DNA of 64,000 bases from Lycorma delicatula (taxonomy: Eukaryota; Arthropoda; Insecta; Hemiptera; Fulgoridae). The DNA lies in the NCBI RefSeq assembly GCF_047948215.1, contig NC_134458.1, positions 137,190,536 to 137,254,535 of the forward strand, in the 5' to 3' direction. A program made the translations under genes and the position numbers. Each line of letters begins with the position of its first letter. The first letter of the stretch is position 1. Below the pieces are notes generated by a model, which ran no database searches, was not told the origin of the DNA, and worked only from the letters and a program-made list of their open reading frames with translations. Positions 26,260 through 39,036 of the stretch are shown piece by piece.

Positions 26260-26720
26260 TACTACCGGTCAATATTTATAAAATTTATTAACGTCCACTG
26301 CAGTAAAGAAGGACGAGATTTGTACGGAAAGACAGAAGGATGAAGAATAAAAAGAGTTAGTAAGATGCAGCGAATGGAAGGGAAAGGGACATCAGCCGGC
26401 AACGAGCCAGTTCTGTGTCTGTCATAACTCTTCGTTTTCGACAGAAACGGAACTTCCGGTCTGGGCATTATTACCTCCAATGAAACAATGGAGGTAATGA
26501 AAAATAAATTAGTGTTCAGCAGACGTTGCTTTGCCGCTGGTTGCTTTAACTCAGGAGTTGTGGAGCCTCAACCATCTCTAACCTCACTCTCTTCTTTTGT
26601 ACAACTAATACTATCTCAAACACACACACACACATCTCTTTCACTCAGAAGATGTATGCCGCTCAGGAAATTGTAGACTGCTTTCTAACCGTTCGTTAAA
26701 AGACGGGAGAGAGAATTAAA
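26260..26720. other. Higher-complexity island, candidate regulatory DNA
   Basis: Balanced composition, with a perfect 10-base inverted repeat ATTACCTCCA/TGGAGGTAAT (26470-26479 and 26489-26498) around a 9-base loop, and a (CA)n run near 26619-26632. Open frames on both strands (26262-26480 minus, 26488-26676 plus) have no domain. Candidate regulatory DNA by composition. Confidence 0.3.
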
Positions 26721-27094
26721 TATCAAAGATTGTAATCAGATCCCATCGTTTATTATCAATTAATTACGTCCGCTACAAATTTCATCATGTTGCATTATTA
26801 CTTCACTCTCAGATTATCTCTCCTTACATTATTATAATGAATAATTAATTAGCGATAATTATTAATTAATAAAATATATTTGTAACTACCAATCAAAATA
26901 AGTACTCATGAGTTAAAATTAGATACTTTTTATACATTTTCTTTTTATTTAACCCTCTTACCAAAAAGAGCCAAGTTAAGGGTATCGTTTTACAACGTTA
27001 TAAGTAGTTTTTTTAATTTGGGGAAAATTTTTTTAAAAAAGATAAAAAATAAAGTTTAGCAATTTAATAGTATCGGTATATAAACATTTCTTAT
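26721..27094. other. AT-rich non-coding DNA
   Basis: No gene or clear repeat seen. Confidence 0.5.
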
Positions 27095-27425
27095 ATATAA
27101 AACTAAAAGTTTCTTTGTCTGTCCGTCCGTCGAGAAGGTTTTAAACCATAGACTGAGGGCCTAGCCCCCTTAGGGGTGAAATTGTGAATTAAATATATTA
27201 ATTAAAGAGAAAAAGATCCTTTTACTTCAACATTATATTTCTGTCACCATGGCAAAAGAAATAGTTATGAATTTTTAATTTCTACAAATATGTCTGTACT
27301 CAGTTACGATAGTTATTACTATACCGTCTTTCTTTTTCAGATTTCTATAAAGCCTGAATACTTTGTTATATAACAGTAAATAAACAACAGGAATAATCCT
27401 AGCCCTCTGGCTAGGATTATTTTAT
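27095..27425 (+). repeat. Dispersed repeat A, copy 2, with end hairpin
   Basis: The sequence shares TATTTCTGTCACCAT (27236-27250) and flanking bases with copy 1 at 7885-8450. It starts next to a TATATA stretch and leads into AAAGTTTCTTTGTCTGTC. Near its right end lies a perfect 13-bp hairpin (27392-27404 and 27409-27421, loop CTCT), followed by another TA run. A hairpin just inside the end is seen in Helitron-like elements, but no clear CTRR end is visible here, so the class remains open. Confidence 0.5.
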
Positions 27426-28560
27426 ATATATATATATTTTTTTTTTCAACTGTGTTTTTTTAAAGACGGATTTAAAAGTAGAAGATATTTATATTAAACA
27501 ATAATATCTGCATTGAATCAAAATCTAATACGGTTTAAATTATTATTTCAAGCAAATTATTATAATAATAATTATTATAATTATTGAATTAGCTGACCTT
27601 ACTCTAACACTTAATTAAGATTACCCTTTGGTAACATTTATCATGTTATCTTCAGTCCTTTCTTAACAATTTCTAATAATTTCATACATTTATTTTTACG
27701 GGAAATTACAATTATCGTTAATAATAATAGTCAATGACAATTAATAATAATCTATTATTAAAATCAAAAATAATCACCTAATAATAGTTATACTCTGACG
27801 CAGGATAATGAATTTTATAGGGTGTGAAAAATAATCATGTCTGATCAATAATTGGTACCAGGAACCTCCGAATGAAATACAGATATGCTACCACTCTGTC
27901 AAGGAGACGGCAATTATTTTTTAAATAATTTGTTAACAAGTAAGATTTTATACATATATGAGTATGATTTTTCACAACTTTTTGGTATTTTATGACAAAC
28001 CTCGTTTGATCTAGACAGTCCATGCATCTTAATTTATATATTTCACTATTATTAATATTTTTGATTATAATTAACATATTAAGTAATTATTAATAAAACA
28101 TCCATACAATAAACCGTACATCTATAATTTATTTTTTCTTTTGTTTGCGCCCCACTCATTACGCCATTCATCACGCATAATAAAAAATTGGCAAAAACAT
28201 CAAATTTTTAACTTGAAGCTATGACTATCACATAATCTTACATATCACTATCAAAGCTTGTCGTAAAATCCATTCTGAAATACCGTCCTAAAAATTATTT
28301 TTTACATTTTAGTGCGTTTAATTTAAGTGGTGTTTAAATTTTTTTTTACATTTCTTTATTTTCTACTTTTTAGTGAATTTAATACATGAACGGTTTTTAA
28401 AATTTTTTTTGTATATTTTTTATTTTCTACTTTTTAATCTTCATAAATTTATAGTTTACAGCTGCGCTAGCGCACAAGTTTGAGTGTATTTAGCGAAAGA
28501 TCGGATCGGTACGTTTTACGATGGTCGAGTGCAATCAAAACATAGGGTTAAACGATTTAA
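27426..28560. other. AT-rich non-coding DNA
   Basis: No gene seen. The 80-codon minus-strand frame at 27835-28077 has no protein features. Confidence 0.5.
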
Positions 28561-28990
28561 TTTCCGGATACCCCAGATCCGGTTCTTCAAGAATGTACCC
28601 GATGCATTAAACAATTAGCGCCCGTTTGAATCGTGAAAATTTGACCAGAGGTTGCCAAGACATTACGGTGGCACCGCATCGCACTCCCACCCCAATTTCC
28701 TAACAGCGCCCCGGGGGCACTTGAAAATATTATCATCCGACGGATACCACTGGGAGCGGATAGGGTATCGGAGAGGGGGCCGAAAAGATTTTTCAGAGCG
28801 TTAGGACCGACCGTTTTTGAGATATTTGCGATTTTTGTCCGAAAATTCGGAACCGGTTAAAAAGTATTAAATTTTCCCAAAATATATATATAATGAATCG
28901 GGATTTTCCGCTAGTGAACGTTACATTCCGGTGCTAAGCTAAGTGGATGTACCCACATACACACATACAAACGCCGTTTACTAGGGTAGG
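28561..28990. repeat. Probable dispersed repeat fragment, GC-richer
   Basis: The segment is clearly less AT-rich than its surroundings, with CCCCGGGGGC near 28710, GACCGTTTTTGAGATATTTG near 28806 and a short CA/TA run at its end. The phrase type resembles repeats known in arthropods, but no second copy is visible here. No open frame crosses it. Confidence 0.3.
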
Positions 28991-29646
28991 TTATTTATGC
29001 TATTATAACCTACATTTATGTATATTTATAAACTTACTATCGATATATTTGTAATAAAGTTTGTTTTCTTTATTTTATTATTCCTTTTTTACAATAATTC
29101 GTTGTATTATACTTTGAATCGTTATTACCTTTTTTTTATTATTTTTTAATCTTTTATAATAATAATTGAATGATACGTTCTTCTGTGATGATTTCATGAG
29201 TCAACAGGTATTACTGCAATGACATTAGCAAGTTTTTGTGCATGTATAATTTATTTATATCTTGTCTTGATTTAAAATCCAAACACTTTTAATTTATTTT
29301 TAATTTTTCTGACCATCTGTTCTTCCTGTGTAAATTGTATAACAATTTTCAACTCGTTAATCATACTTATCATACAATTTGTTAAGTTTCCTTCAATATT
29401 TTTATTTTATATACTATATATATGATGACTTCACTAGTTTTACTTTCAATCAATGTTCAGGACATTTACTTTAAAGGATAATTTAAAAAAATACAAAACT
29501 TATACTGGCTTTTCTGCATTATTTTCACTGTACGTTTGAAAAATATGCAACAAAGATTTTCAGTCTTTCAATTAAAAGAACCTGGATGGTTAATAGAAAT
29601 GCAAACAGGACGTCTTATCCCGTTTGTGCATGTTTATCAGTGCGCG

Positions 29647-29650
<4 letters not shown>
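28991..29650. other. AT-rich non-coding DNA
   Basis: No gene seen. Confidence 0.5.

Positions 29651-29686
<36 letters not shown>
29651..29686 (+). repeat. (TA)n microsatellite
   Basis: About 36 bases of TA alternation. Confidence 0.9.
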
Positions 29687-29691
<5 letters not shown>

Positions 29692-29699
29692 CTTATTTT

Positions 29700-30540
29700 C
29701 CCTTTTCTTAATTTTGTCGCGAATTCTCCGTTTACGACACGTTTAATTAGGGTTCCCGTTTATTGCTGTAATTGCGCTATCGAACGAGAATACGGAATAC
29801 TATAGGGGTCGTTTATGTGAGTTTTCACAGTGACTGAATGGTGCAATCGGGCGAATAGCATAGCACGAAATAAGAAGGAGGGGGTGGAACGTCTTAGGGT
29901 GATGTGATGGAAGAAGGGAAGACGAAGTAAGAGATGAAGAGAGATGTTCTTAAGTAGAGGAAGAAGGATAGAAAGTCGTTCTATAATTGGATGGGCTGAG
30001 GACACCGCACCTAGCCTCTGATTAAGGTAGACAGATTTACTGGCGATTGTTCCTTCTGCGAATCGGGAGATAGAGACGGTTAGGCCTTGACTTCTCATCT
30101 CAATGTGTGTAGATAGAAGCAATAACACGTGCGTAACTGCGTAACGACATCGACGTTCCGACGGACGGACTCGCTTGCTATTATGTACTTTATTCCACGA
30201 TAGACTTCGCTACGCTAGTCTAGGACTCGTTCACCGAACTCCCCTTTGTCCCTCTTCATCGTTGTTTCTTTATCTCCTTCTATCACCTTTAAATGCGTCT
30301 CTACCGAGTGATACTCTCCGGGTCCGAAACCGTTGCCGACCGACTGTCTCACCTGAGACCTCACTATTTCTCTTTTCTCTTAGTCAGCTTCACTTCGTAC
30401 AATCTCATCGCCTTCCGTCCACGTACGATACCCTCCCCGCTACCAACCGATCGAAACATACTCCCTCCGATCAATCCTTAACTGAAGCGGCTTTCTCAGC
30501 AAAAACCGACTTTTCTCACAAGATATGTAACCGTTTCTAG
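29700..30540. other. Higher-complexity island, purine/pyrimidine-skewed
   Basis: The left half (29860-30070) is purine-rich on the plus strand and the right half (30230-30480) pyrimidine-rich, with CpG-containing sequence between (30125-30180). The skew opens frames of about 120 codons on each strand (29760-30128 minus, 30175-30540 plus). Their products have no domain, signal peptide or family resemblance, so I do not call them genes. Candidate regulatory or promoter DNA by composition only. Confidence 0.3.
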
Positions 30541-31960
30541 ATTCAAGAAAAAACTAACAAACAAGAACCATAAAATATTACATTCAAACTAGGAATTTAT
30601 AATAAATAATATTAATACATTTTTTACAAAATAAACCGAATAACTTTGTTTATAAACGTAAAAAAATAAGCTGTTACATACAACCACCTTCAAAATTATA
30701 TTATTACTTCATGTACGATTCGGTGGTAGTATAAACTAAAAAAAATTATTTACAAATGGATCGCTGTATTAAACGATTTTTTTAAAAATATATATTTATA
30801 TAATTTTTAATAATAATTTCAATTAAAAAATCATCAAAAATTAAAAGAACTTTTTTTTACTATGATTAAACGAAAGTTTATCAGAACGGTAGTTGTTCAT
30901 TTTTTTAACTTCTTTAATATAAAAAATATTTTTTTTACGTAAAATATGAAAAGTTTTATTATAACGGATAAAAATTCACAAAAATCATTTAAAATTCATA
31001 ATGCTTCGAATCTGCGAAAATTATTGTTAATGCAATAATTGCATAGTTTTTAAGCTTAAAATAATGTTTATAATACTATCCCCTTTAATAATTAAAGGAA
31101 TAATCAATAGCAATTTTTTATATATTATTTAATAACAACCTTTAAATTGCATTGTATTTAACCATCGTTGAATTAAATTATTTAAAAATGACATGTTCAT
31201 TCTTAAAACAGCTGCTTTCACCAAACTACGCCAGGATAGATGTATTTGATGAAATTTTTTTCTCTATTTTTATTGCTTACATTCATAAATTAACATAACC
31301 TTGAAATAAATACCAAGTAAATATGTCCGAATCGCAGGAATAATAATGGAGAAAAAAGAACTTGAAAAATCAAAATTATTTTTAACTTATTAAAAGAATA
31401 TGGATTTCAAAAATAAATATGAGGCTCTCAAACAGTATTACGGAAAAACAGTGAGAAATAACTAAAGGATTTCAGTAGAAATACTACTAAATTTTAATAT
31501 GCATCATACGACAATCAAAATAAATTTTAAATTCAATCTAATTAATAAGGATTAGTGATTTAAAGTAAGATTTGGAGAATTTTTTATAAAATATTACAAA
31601 ATTAATATTTAAAAGAACATAAAAATATAAATTTTATAAAATTATCTTCTTTCCTTATAGTTGACAGTGAATACATTGTTTTCAATCGAAAAGGAGAACA
31701 ATAGTTTGTTGCTTTACGTTATTTGTTATCTTTCTTACGCTGTCATGCTTTTCTTTCGGTGGCATAATGATATGCAACCGTATATTCATCTCAATGAAGG
31801 AAGCAACGGGATATCGCTTCATTAAGTACCTTCCCAATTGTAAATGTGGCATGGAATCATTATGACTGACAATAGATATTCCAATTTTTTAAGTAGTTAA
31901 TTTTGACTGATTGTAAGAGCGCCTACTTACCATCACTGCGGTTATAACACCATCATTGCT
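30541..31960. other. AT-rich non-coding DNA
   Basis: No gene or recognisable repeat seen. Confidence 0.5.
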
Positions 31961-31979
31961 ACATTATACCGATATTCGA

Positions 31980-32115
31980 AAAGGACTGACAGCATCTTAG
32001 CTTTTAATCCGGAAGGTCCCGGGTTTGAATCCCAGGCGCATGAAAGACGCAAGGCTTCTTTCATGCGCCACAAAACCGATTTGATTCAATGGTCACGAGC
32101 TTTGAGCTTAAGTGG
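31980..32115 (+). repeat. tRNA-like repeat with perfect hairpin
   Basis: GGTCCCGGGTTTGAATCCC (near 32015-32033) matches a tRNA T-arm with a B-box promoter consensus. A perfect 12-bp hairpin follows at once: GGCGCATGAAAG (32035-32046), an 11-base loop, and its complement (32058-32069). I cannot fold a full tRNA cloverleaf, so a tRNA-derived SINE or pseudo-tRNA is the best reading. It lies about 250 bases from a different SINE in the opposite direction. Confidence 0.5.
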
Positions 32116-32321
32116 TGAATCGATTATCATCAAATCTAGCGAACAAAAGAATAAAACAAGAATGTAAAATAGCCACTTCCGAACTTCAGAATTCGCAGTC
32201 GGGTAATATTTGTTTAACCTCTTCTTCTCTTTTCTAATAAATCTTCTAACATTTTTTTCTTTTCGCTATATTTATTCTTAAGTGTCAATGTTTCTGTAGT
32301 TAACACACCTCTCTCTTTTTT

Positions 32322-32602
32322 TGTTTAACCTCCGGAACCACCGTAAGGTATTACTTCGGAGTATGAATGAGGATCATATGTATAAATGTAAATGAAGCGT
32401 AGTCTTGTACAGTTTCAGTCTGACCATTCCTGAGATGTGCGGTTAACTGAAACCCAACCGCCAAAGAACACTGGTATCCACGATCTTGTATTCAAATCCA
32501 AATAAAATTAACAACCTTTACTAGGATTTGAACCTTAGAACTCTTGACTTCGAAATCAGCTGATTTGCGATGACGAGTTCACCACTAGACCAACCCGGTA
32601 GA
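32322..32602 (-). mobile_element. tRNA-derived SINE, near full length
   Basis: On the minus strand the element starts with an A-box-like segment TTGGTCTAGTGGTGAACTCG (32574-32593), followed by a B-box-like AAGGTTCAAATCC (32524-32536), as in tRNA-derived RNA polymerase III promoters. The body ends with the tail seen also at 10831-10975 and 53140-53265 (reverse complements of CCTCCGGAACCACCGTAAGG and GACCATTCCTGAGATGTG) and a T/A-rich end. No protein is encoded; such elements move using LINE machinery. A 100-codon minus frame (32556-32858) overlaps the head and is not a gene. Confidence 0.8.
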
Positions 32603-33729
32603 TAGGTTTTCGTAGTTTTGTTTTCATTTTCCTTCGATTTCCCCGGCCCTTGGAGCCGGATCCGCGATTAAGCATAAGCTCAGCTTCAAGGGTTGCCATC
32701 GCCTCAAACTGCCTCGGAAGGGCACAAGGCCCCGCCCAGGCAGCCGGAACTCGAGCTTTCTTGTTTGCTATATCACAAATGGAATGGTTTCCGTAGTTGC
32801 TTTTTATTAACGTTACCCTATAGAGACCAATCCACAAAATAAAAATTGAAATTAACATTTCTTAATGTTAATATTTCACTTGTTTTTTTAGGACTAATAA
32901 TAATGATATTAATAATAAAACAAGATATGAGGTTCAGCTAGGCTCATATCAATTTTTAACCAACTATGTAACAAATCTGCTTGAGTCAGCAATTACTTTG
33001 TTATTTTAAAAACAAAATTTTGTTGTTTAAATTGGTAATTAGCAACCGATTACAAAAATTTCTGTACATTAAAGTACTCCCTTTTTTATCAGATTTCATA
33101 AGGAACGTCTTAAATATACAGTTTTTGTACGATTTTTCTCATTAATATTTAAAATTTTATTTAGGATTAATTACATTTTCCCGACTGTTAAAATGTAGTA
33201 TATAACAAGGAACAAGAATGAAACAGTGCCAAAAATCACATTCTAACATTTTGGAAGATTCAGGAGATCATGAAAATTTGAAAAATTCAAAAAAGAGTAA
33301 ATTTTCTCCTTTCGTATGTACTCGTGTTTGTTCTTACTTGAGTATGTGCGTATTCTGTGTTAACCTGGCTTAACACCTTGTAATTCACTCCAAAAAAAAT
33401 CTTTCAATTTGGCAATTTTTTTCAATATAAGGGGCTAAGATTTGGAGTCAGGATTTCAAAAGGATGGAGATGATAGGGGAGTTAGGATTCATACATTTGT
33501 TAATTTACTGGAAGATTTTAGCAACGCCGTTGCCAACTGTTTTTAGTAACGTAAATGAAATGATTATGTATGCGAGATAAACTCGTACTTAATACACGCA
33601 AACTAAGAAAAGAAAAGACAAGCCAATTAATAGCACCAAATAGGAAAGTGTAATTTCTGTCATATTTCACCGTTAACCGTAATTACACAAGATTTTCTAT
33701 TCGAAGGAAGTTACAAAACAAGTATTGGT
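32603..33729. other. Mostly AT-rich non-coding DNA
   Basis: A GC-richer patch at 32630-32760 lies next to the SINE head and may be part of the same insertion or host DNA. The rest is AT-rich and has no gene. Confidence 0.45.
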
Positions 33730-34270
33730 GTACGGTACGCTTTTTATTTACGACCGACCGATGGATTGTGTATATGCCGCAGCTATCTTCTACATATAAC
33801 AAGGGCTACAACTACCACTGTATCGTATTGTTAACTTGCTACTTGTTACAACAAACACCTACGTGTGTTAGTACTTACTCGCAAATGTGTCCCCGATTTA
33901 TTCGGCCACACTGTTACTGCTGGTTTATTGGGGCCATCTCCAACACACGTGGCTCCCTCATATATTACATTTATTATGTATATACAACCCTTTCTGCTCG
34001 GTCGGCTGGCGGGGTTTCCATCGTCGGTAGGAGGGTATATAGAGCAGGGGGGGACGACAAGCAGCCACTGTACTGTACGCCACGGTACGCTCTGCTATGC
34101 TGTTGTGTTAATATTTGAGCCCGATGCTAGTGACTGATTCACGCCCGTTATGACTCTACTAATGGCTGTTACTAGTGCTGCTATCTAGACGATTAACTAA
34201 TAAACTGATAACTTCCCTCTACCCATTAACATGTTATGTTCCAACACTCTGTTGTAACAGTCCGTTTAAA
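33730..34270. other. Higher-complexity island, candidate regulatory DNA
   Basis: Balanced composition with G-rich patches near 34010-34060. Two overlapping plus-strand frames (33768-34118 and 33865-34137) have no recognisable domain. Flanks are AT-rich. Confidence 0.3.
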
Positions 34271-34380
34271 TGGCTTACAATACTGCACCAAGACACCGAC
34301 CTAACACTAATTCACTAACTATTCTATACTAACCTAACCTATTATACTGTAATACTATAAAGCTTATTATTATCACAGCT

Positions 34381-34387
34381 ACACACA

Positions 34388-34460
<73 letters not shown>
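34381..34460 (+). repeat. (CA)n(TA)n compound microsatellite
   Basis: CA repeat with two CATACA interruptions, then about 30 bases of TA repeat. Confidence 0.95.
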
Positions 34461-34461
<1 letters not shown>

Positions 34462-36109
34462 CATAACGTCCTACCTTAACAATTTCTTATTAATTAAACG
34501 TAGACAAACTAATAGATTAAAAGAAAAACAGTGTAAAAAATGATCACAAATCATCTGAATAATAATTGCCTATTATTATTAACTGATAACGAATTACAAT
34601 GAATAATACATTATATCAATTAAAATATATGTATACTTTTTAAATTTAAGATAATGAAAATATTTTTTTTTTTTAGTAATCTAGATTATTAATATTTTTT
34701 TACACTGACTGGAAAAAATGTATAAAATGCGTTATTTATCAAGAAACAGATCTTCCTTTACATTTATTTCTCTATCTTTCTTATGTCTGTAAAATATGTA
34801 AATCATCTTAAGTATAAGTTACACTAGTCAATTTTGCTTTTTCACAAATGAATGATGTTATAAAATTAATCCCTGTAAAAGTATCGCTTTTAGTGATTGA
34901 ATATCATTGAAATTTCAATTGAACTGAAATCCTTATACACACAATAATAATCACGGCGAAGAAGAAAACCGGAAACCACTTTCTTTAGTAGACCTACCGT
35001 ATCGAATTCTTGATAATTTGGCGAATCACTGTGGTATCTGCGGAAGTGATTTTTGCATCATGATAGGTCACTTACAACTATGATTATGTCACTTAAAAAA
35101 TAAATATTAAAATAGTATATTAATAATATACTAATTATTATGTATAAATTAAGTGATATTTCTCAAATTACACAAATTTGAAATAAAATTACATAAATTC
35201 GATGATAACCTATCCTAGCACTTATAATTTAATCCTAAAAATTCGAGCATTAAGCCGATCCGCACCAAATTAAATATTAAGCTTATAAACTTATTTTGGA
35301 TTGACTTCTGACTGATGACGTGTAGCCTACCACCTTTTAGGTAATAGCACTTAACCGACATACACTTTATTCCGAAAACTCTTCTTTCTGTTATTTTAAC
35401 GAAATTTTTTAGTGTAGTTTGGATACATTTTGACAGATTCCAATACTGACATTTATGTAACGTTACTTTTACCACGATATTACTAGTATTTAAGTTATTT
35501 TTTTTTAGAATTATTGGAAGTTTTATCGTTTAGTTGTGATCAGCAATTAAAATTAAAATTTTTTAACAAGAAAAGAAGTATTCTTTCTTAATACTATATA
35601 AATAAATGAAGGTTCTTATAAATAAATAAAAAAATTATTGTTAAAGACTGAGATCAATTAAAATGTAAACTTATTATCTTAGAAAAACGACGAAAGAATA
35701 ACAAAAAAAAATTGAACGTAACAAATGAACCCCCATACCCGTGCTTTAAAATTCAACATTTTAGATTTAGTAAAATCAAGGAAATGCAAGAATATGAAGA
35801 AGATGTAAATAATATTTATATTATTGTACACTTTTACGCTTAGTGTATTATACAAATTGGAGTAAAATTACTATTGTTATTTGTGTTATGTTAACACTAA
35901 TTTGTAATAATATTAAAAAAATTTAGAAAAATACAAAATAATCTTAGTATTAATATTATGACTACAATCATAATTATAAATTTACCCTTAATAAGTTTTC
36001 CTTCCTTAGTTTTAATTAGCTCCGTTATAGGATTTTATATACTAAACCAAAACGTTGTTAAGATTGGATTAGAAGATTAACTAATGTATCGTTTAGACAG
36101 GATGACAAA
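34461..36109. other. AT-rich non-coding DNA
   Basis: A GC-richer stretch at 34955-35080, including GAAGAAGAAAACCGGAAACC, looks like a repeat fragment but has no second copy in this window. The 86-codon frame at 35215-35475 (minus) is not recognised. Confidence 0.4.
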
Positions 36110-39036
36110 AACATGTTTAGAATATTGATTCGTACACATTATTTGTCATCATCCACTCGTCTATTTCTTTAAGGAGTTTTTTTCAGTCCGCTATACATAA
36201 ATTTAGCAGGAAAAGATTATTAGTTTAGCAGAAATATACATGAAATGTCTTCTGCAGACCGATCGGTCATATTGGGGTATTACAAAAGCTATACTAGATG
36301 GCCTCAGATTATACGATGAATCACTGGTATTAAAGAGGTTTATATTTTTGTAAATATATAAAACAATGCATTTGACTTACAGCTGTCTTGTTAACACGTT
36401 AAATTCCCGGAATAGATCAGCTGTAGAGTAAAGTCTGATCCTATTTAAGGCTGCTTTTATGAAGCGTTTTTGAAGCAAATATGCTTTATTGAAGTACACA
36501 TTTCTTGCCCCACCCCGTGAAAACATTTCATGTTGCAATATCGATTGGGCATACGCAAAATATACAAGTCTAGTGATATTGTTATTTTTTAGTTCACTAA
36601 TTTGATGGAATTTAAGGTCCTTATCTTAAATGTAATAAGGTACCTTAAATGCAATAAGGGTATAGACCCTTGTCTATCCAGACACTAAGATATTTTATTT
36701 TATTTACTTTTCTAGTTTGAAACTAATTGGTGAAGTAAAACTTGCTTTTTGCAGTTTATTGAATAAACTGCAAAACGGTTAAATTATTTAAGTTAGGAGG
36801 CTGACTACTGTGATTTGTAGAAAACGTCATAAACACGCCTTTTTAACATTTAACGTTAGTAGATGTTCGTCAAACCAAGCTTTGACACCCCTAAGACCTT
36901 CTTCAGCTGATCTTATAACCTCATCCCACAAGGAGCCCGTGAAAATCAAGACAGTGTCATCAACGAAAGAAATTATACCGCAGTTTTTTTTTTTTAGTTT
37001 TAGTAAGTTATTTATGAACAATAAGATAGGGGATAAGACTGATCTGATCCCTGTCGTAGGCCACATTCAGTCAAGCGCTTTATGCAGGTATTTTTGTCGA
37101 TCGTAAGTATTTGCGATCTGTTTCTTAGGTAACTTGTAAATAATTTACGGGATAGGCCACGTATTCCCAAACTATTTAATTTTTGTAGCAGCTTTGAATG
37201 GGAGACGGTGTCAAAAGCTTTCGCCAGATCTAAAAACACTACTATTGTTTTTTTATTATCCTTAAAGTTATTTAATATGCACCCGATAAGCTAATTTATC
37301 GCATCTTGGATGCTTTTCTTTGGTTGAAATCCATATTAGTTTGAATGAATTATGTTGAATTTACTTAAATATTTTGTCACTCTTGATTTGATAATTTTTT
37401 CATAACTTTAGATAGACCGTTTAACAAGCTTATCGGACGGTAATTTACGGGAATACAACGATCTCCCGACTTGAAGAGTGGAATAATATTAGCGATTTTA
37501 AATTTATTTTGAGAACAGCCTACGGCAAAACATTATTTATTAATTCTTTAATAGGCTCAGGTATATATGGAGAGATTTTTTTTAAGAGTATGTTTCTCAA
37601 ACATCAATACCAGGAGCTGAATTATTTTTATGAAGAGTAATTAGTATAGAGTATAGAATAGTTTAATAATATAATATAATATAATAATATTTATATTATA
37701 TAATAATAATAGTTTATAGAGTATAATAATTTTATTATAAAGTAATAAACGGAATTATATTGATAATTTCTTTTTCATTTGTTGGAAACAGAAAAAAAAC
37801 CGTGAGTTGCCTAATCCGTATCTGGTTGATGATTGTCACGCATAACAGACATATTTGCATTTAACAACTTTTCTGCATATTCCTTATCTACTTAAAAAAA
37901 ATGGTCATTTAAAATTTCAGGGTCTATTTCTGGAATAAATTTGTTTTTTTTTTTTACGTTTCGTAGTTCCTTTATACAGTTCCACGTCTTTTTACGGTTT
38001 CCTTTAGCTTGTAAAATTTTACTTTTATAATAGCCGTGTTTACATTTTTTAATTAGTTTGCGTAAAAGATTTCTTTATTTTTTATATTTAGATTTTAAAT
38101 TGGCATTGAAAGTTGTTGTGAGGAGAGTTTTGTACAATTTACCACGATTTCTTAAGACGTGACTATGCCGATAGTTATCCGGTTTTCTAAAGGTCTATAT
38201 TTGCGTGTTATATGGTTATTACGCGTGCATGTTTATGAGACCGGTCATTTTATTAAAAAATAATTTAGCATATCATCATCTGTGCAAGACTCAACAACAT
38301 TCTCCCGCTTTTCTACTTTAAGATTTTGCACTAACATACTACAATCTATTTCATTAAATAGCTAGCTGCTCTTTAGTATTGTTGTTTACCTTATTTTCCA
38401 TTCCGAGGTGGAGGGCAGTGCAAAAATGATCGGAGATCATAGTTTTAAGGATCGATCCGATAATATTTTCAGAAGAAAAATTAGTATTCTTAAAGAATAT
38501 ATGATTTATACAAGATTCGCTATTTTCTTGTACCCTTATGGGGTAATTTAAATATGAATCGAAGTCATTTGATATTCATAAACTCTGTATGTTTCCGTTT
38601 AAATGGATGTTCACATCCCCGATTAAGACAGTGTTATCAATGTCCCTAAAGCTATGTAAACACTCATTTAAACTGTTGAGAAATGTATCCGCAACTGAAG
38701 ATGGTGATCTATAAACAGCAATCAGAGTAATATTTGTGGAATTTTGTGGATTCTCAATACTCAAATCATTGAATTTGCTTTGAGTACTTCAAAATTAACT
38801 TTATCTTAATTAATTATCTTTACTTTTTCATTGAAAAAGATATCAGGCCCATTATAAACTAAATATCCGTTTAGATTACGATTAAATTGTACATGATCAG
38901 TTATTCGAGTTTTTGTTAACATTATTACATCATACCTAATACCGCAATTTTGAAGTACACAGACAAATTTATAAAAATTTCTATTTAAGCTACGTATGTT
39001 TATTTGTAATATATTAAAGAATTTTCCGCTATTAAA
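36110..39036 (-). pseudogene. Decayed LINE (CR1/Jockey-like) ORF2
   Basis: Minus strand, almost the full ORF2 span in pieces across all frames. The endonuclease part (39036-38570) carries INIRSLN, then LTKTRITD, and further on AVYRSPSS and LIGDVNI, as in APE-type endonucleases. The reverse transcriptase part has IIPLFKSGD and NYRPISLL (about 37490-37425), LDLAKAFDTV (ORF 37239-37012), LSPILLF and the catalytic FVDD (Asp-Asp codons 36956-36961). The C-terminal domain follows (about 36660-36110) with KYLSVWID, FAYAQSIL and YNLR. Many stops and frameshifts, including one in the QG..LSPI motif near 37040, show that it is dead. The family is non-LTR; clade CR1/Jockey-like is an inference from motif order and wording. 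The 5' UTR, ORF1 and 3' end were not identified. Confidence 0.85.

Noticed and set aside
29760..30540. Open frames of about 120 codons on both strands
   Set aside because: Purine-rich and pyrimidine-rich halves of one island open these frames; the products look random.
36810..37106. 98-codon plus-strand open frame
   Set aside because: Antisense shadow of the minus-strand LINE reverse transcriptase.
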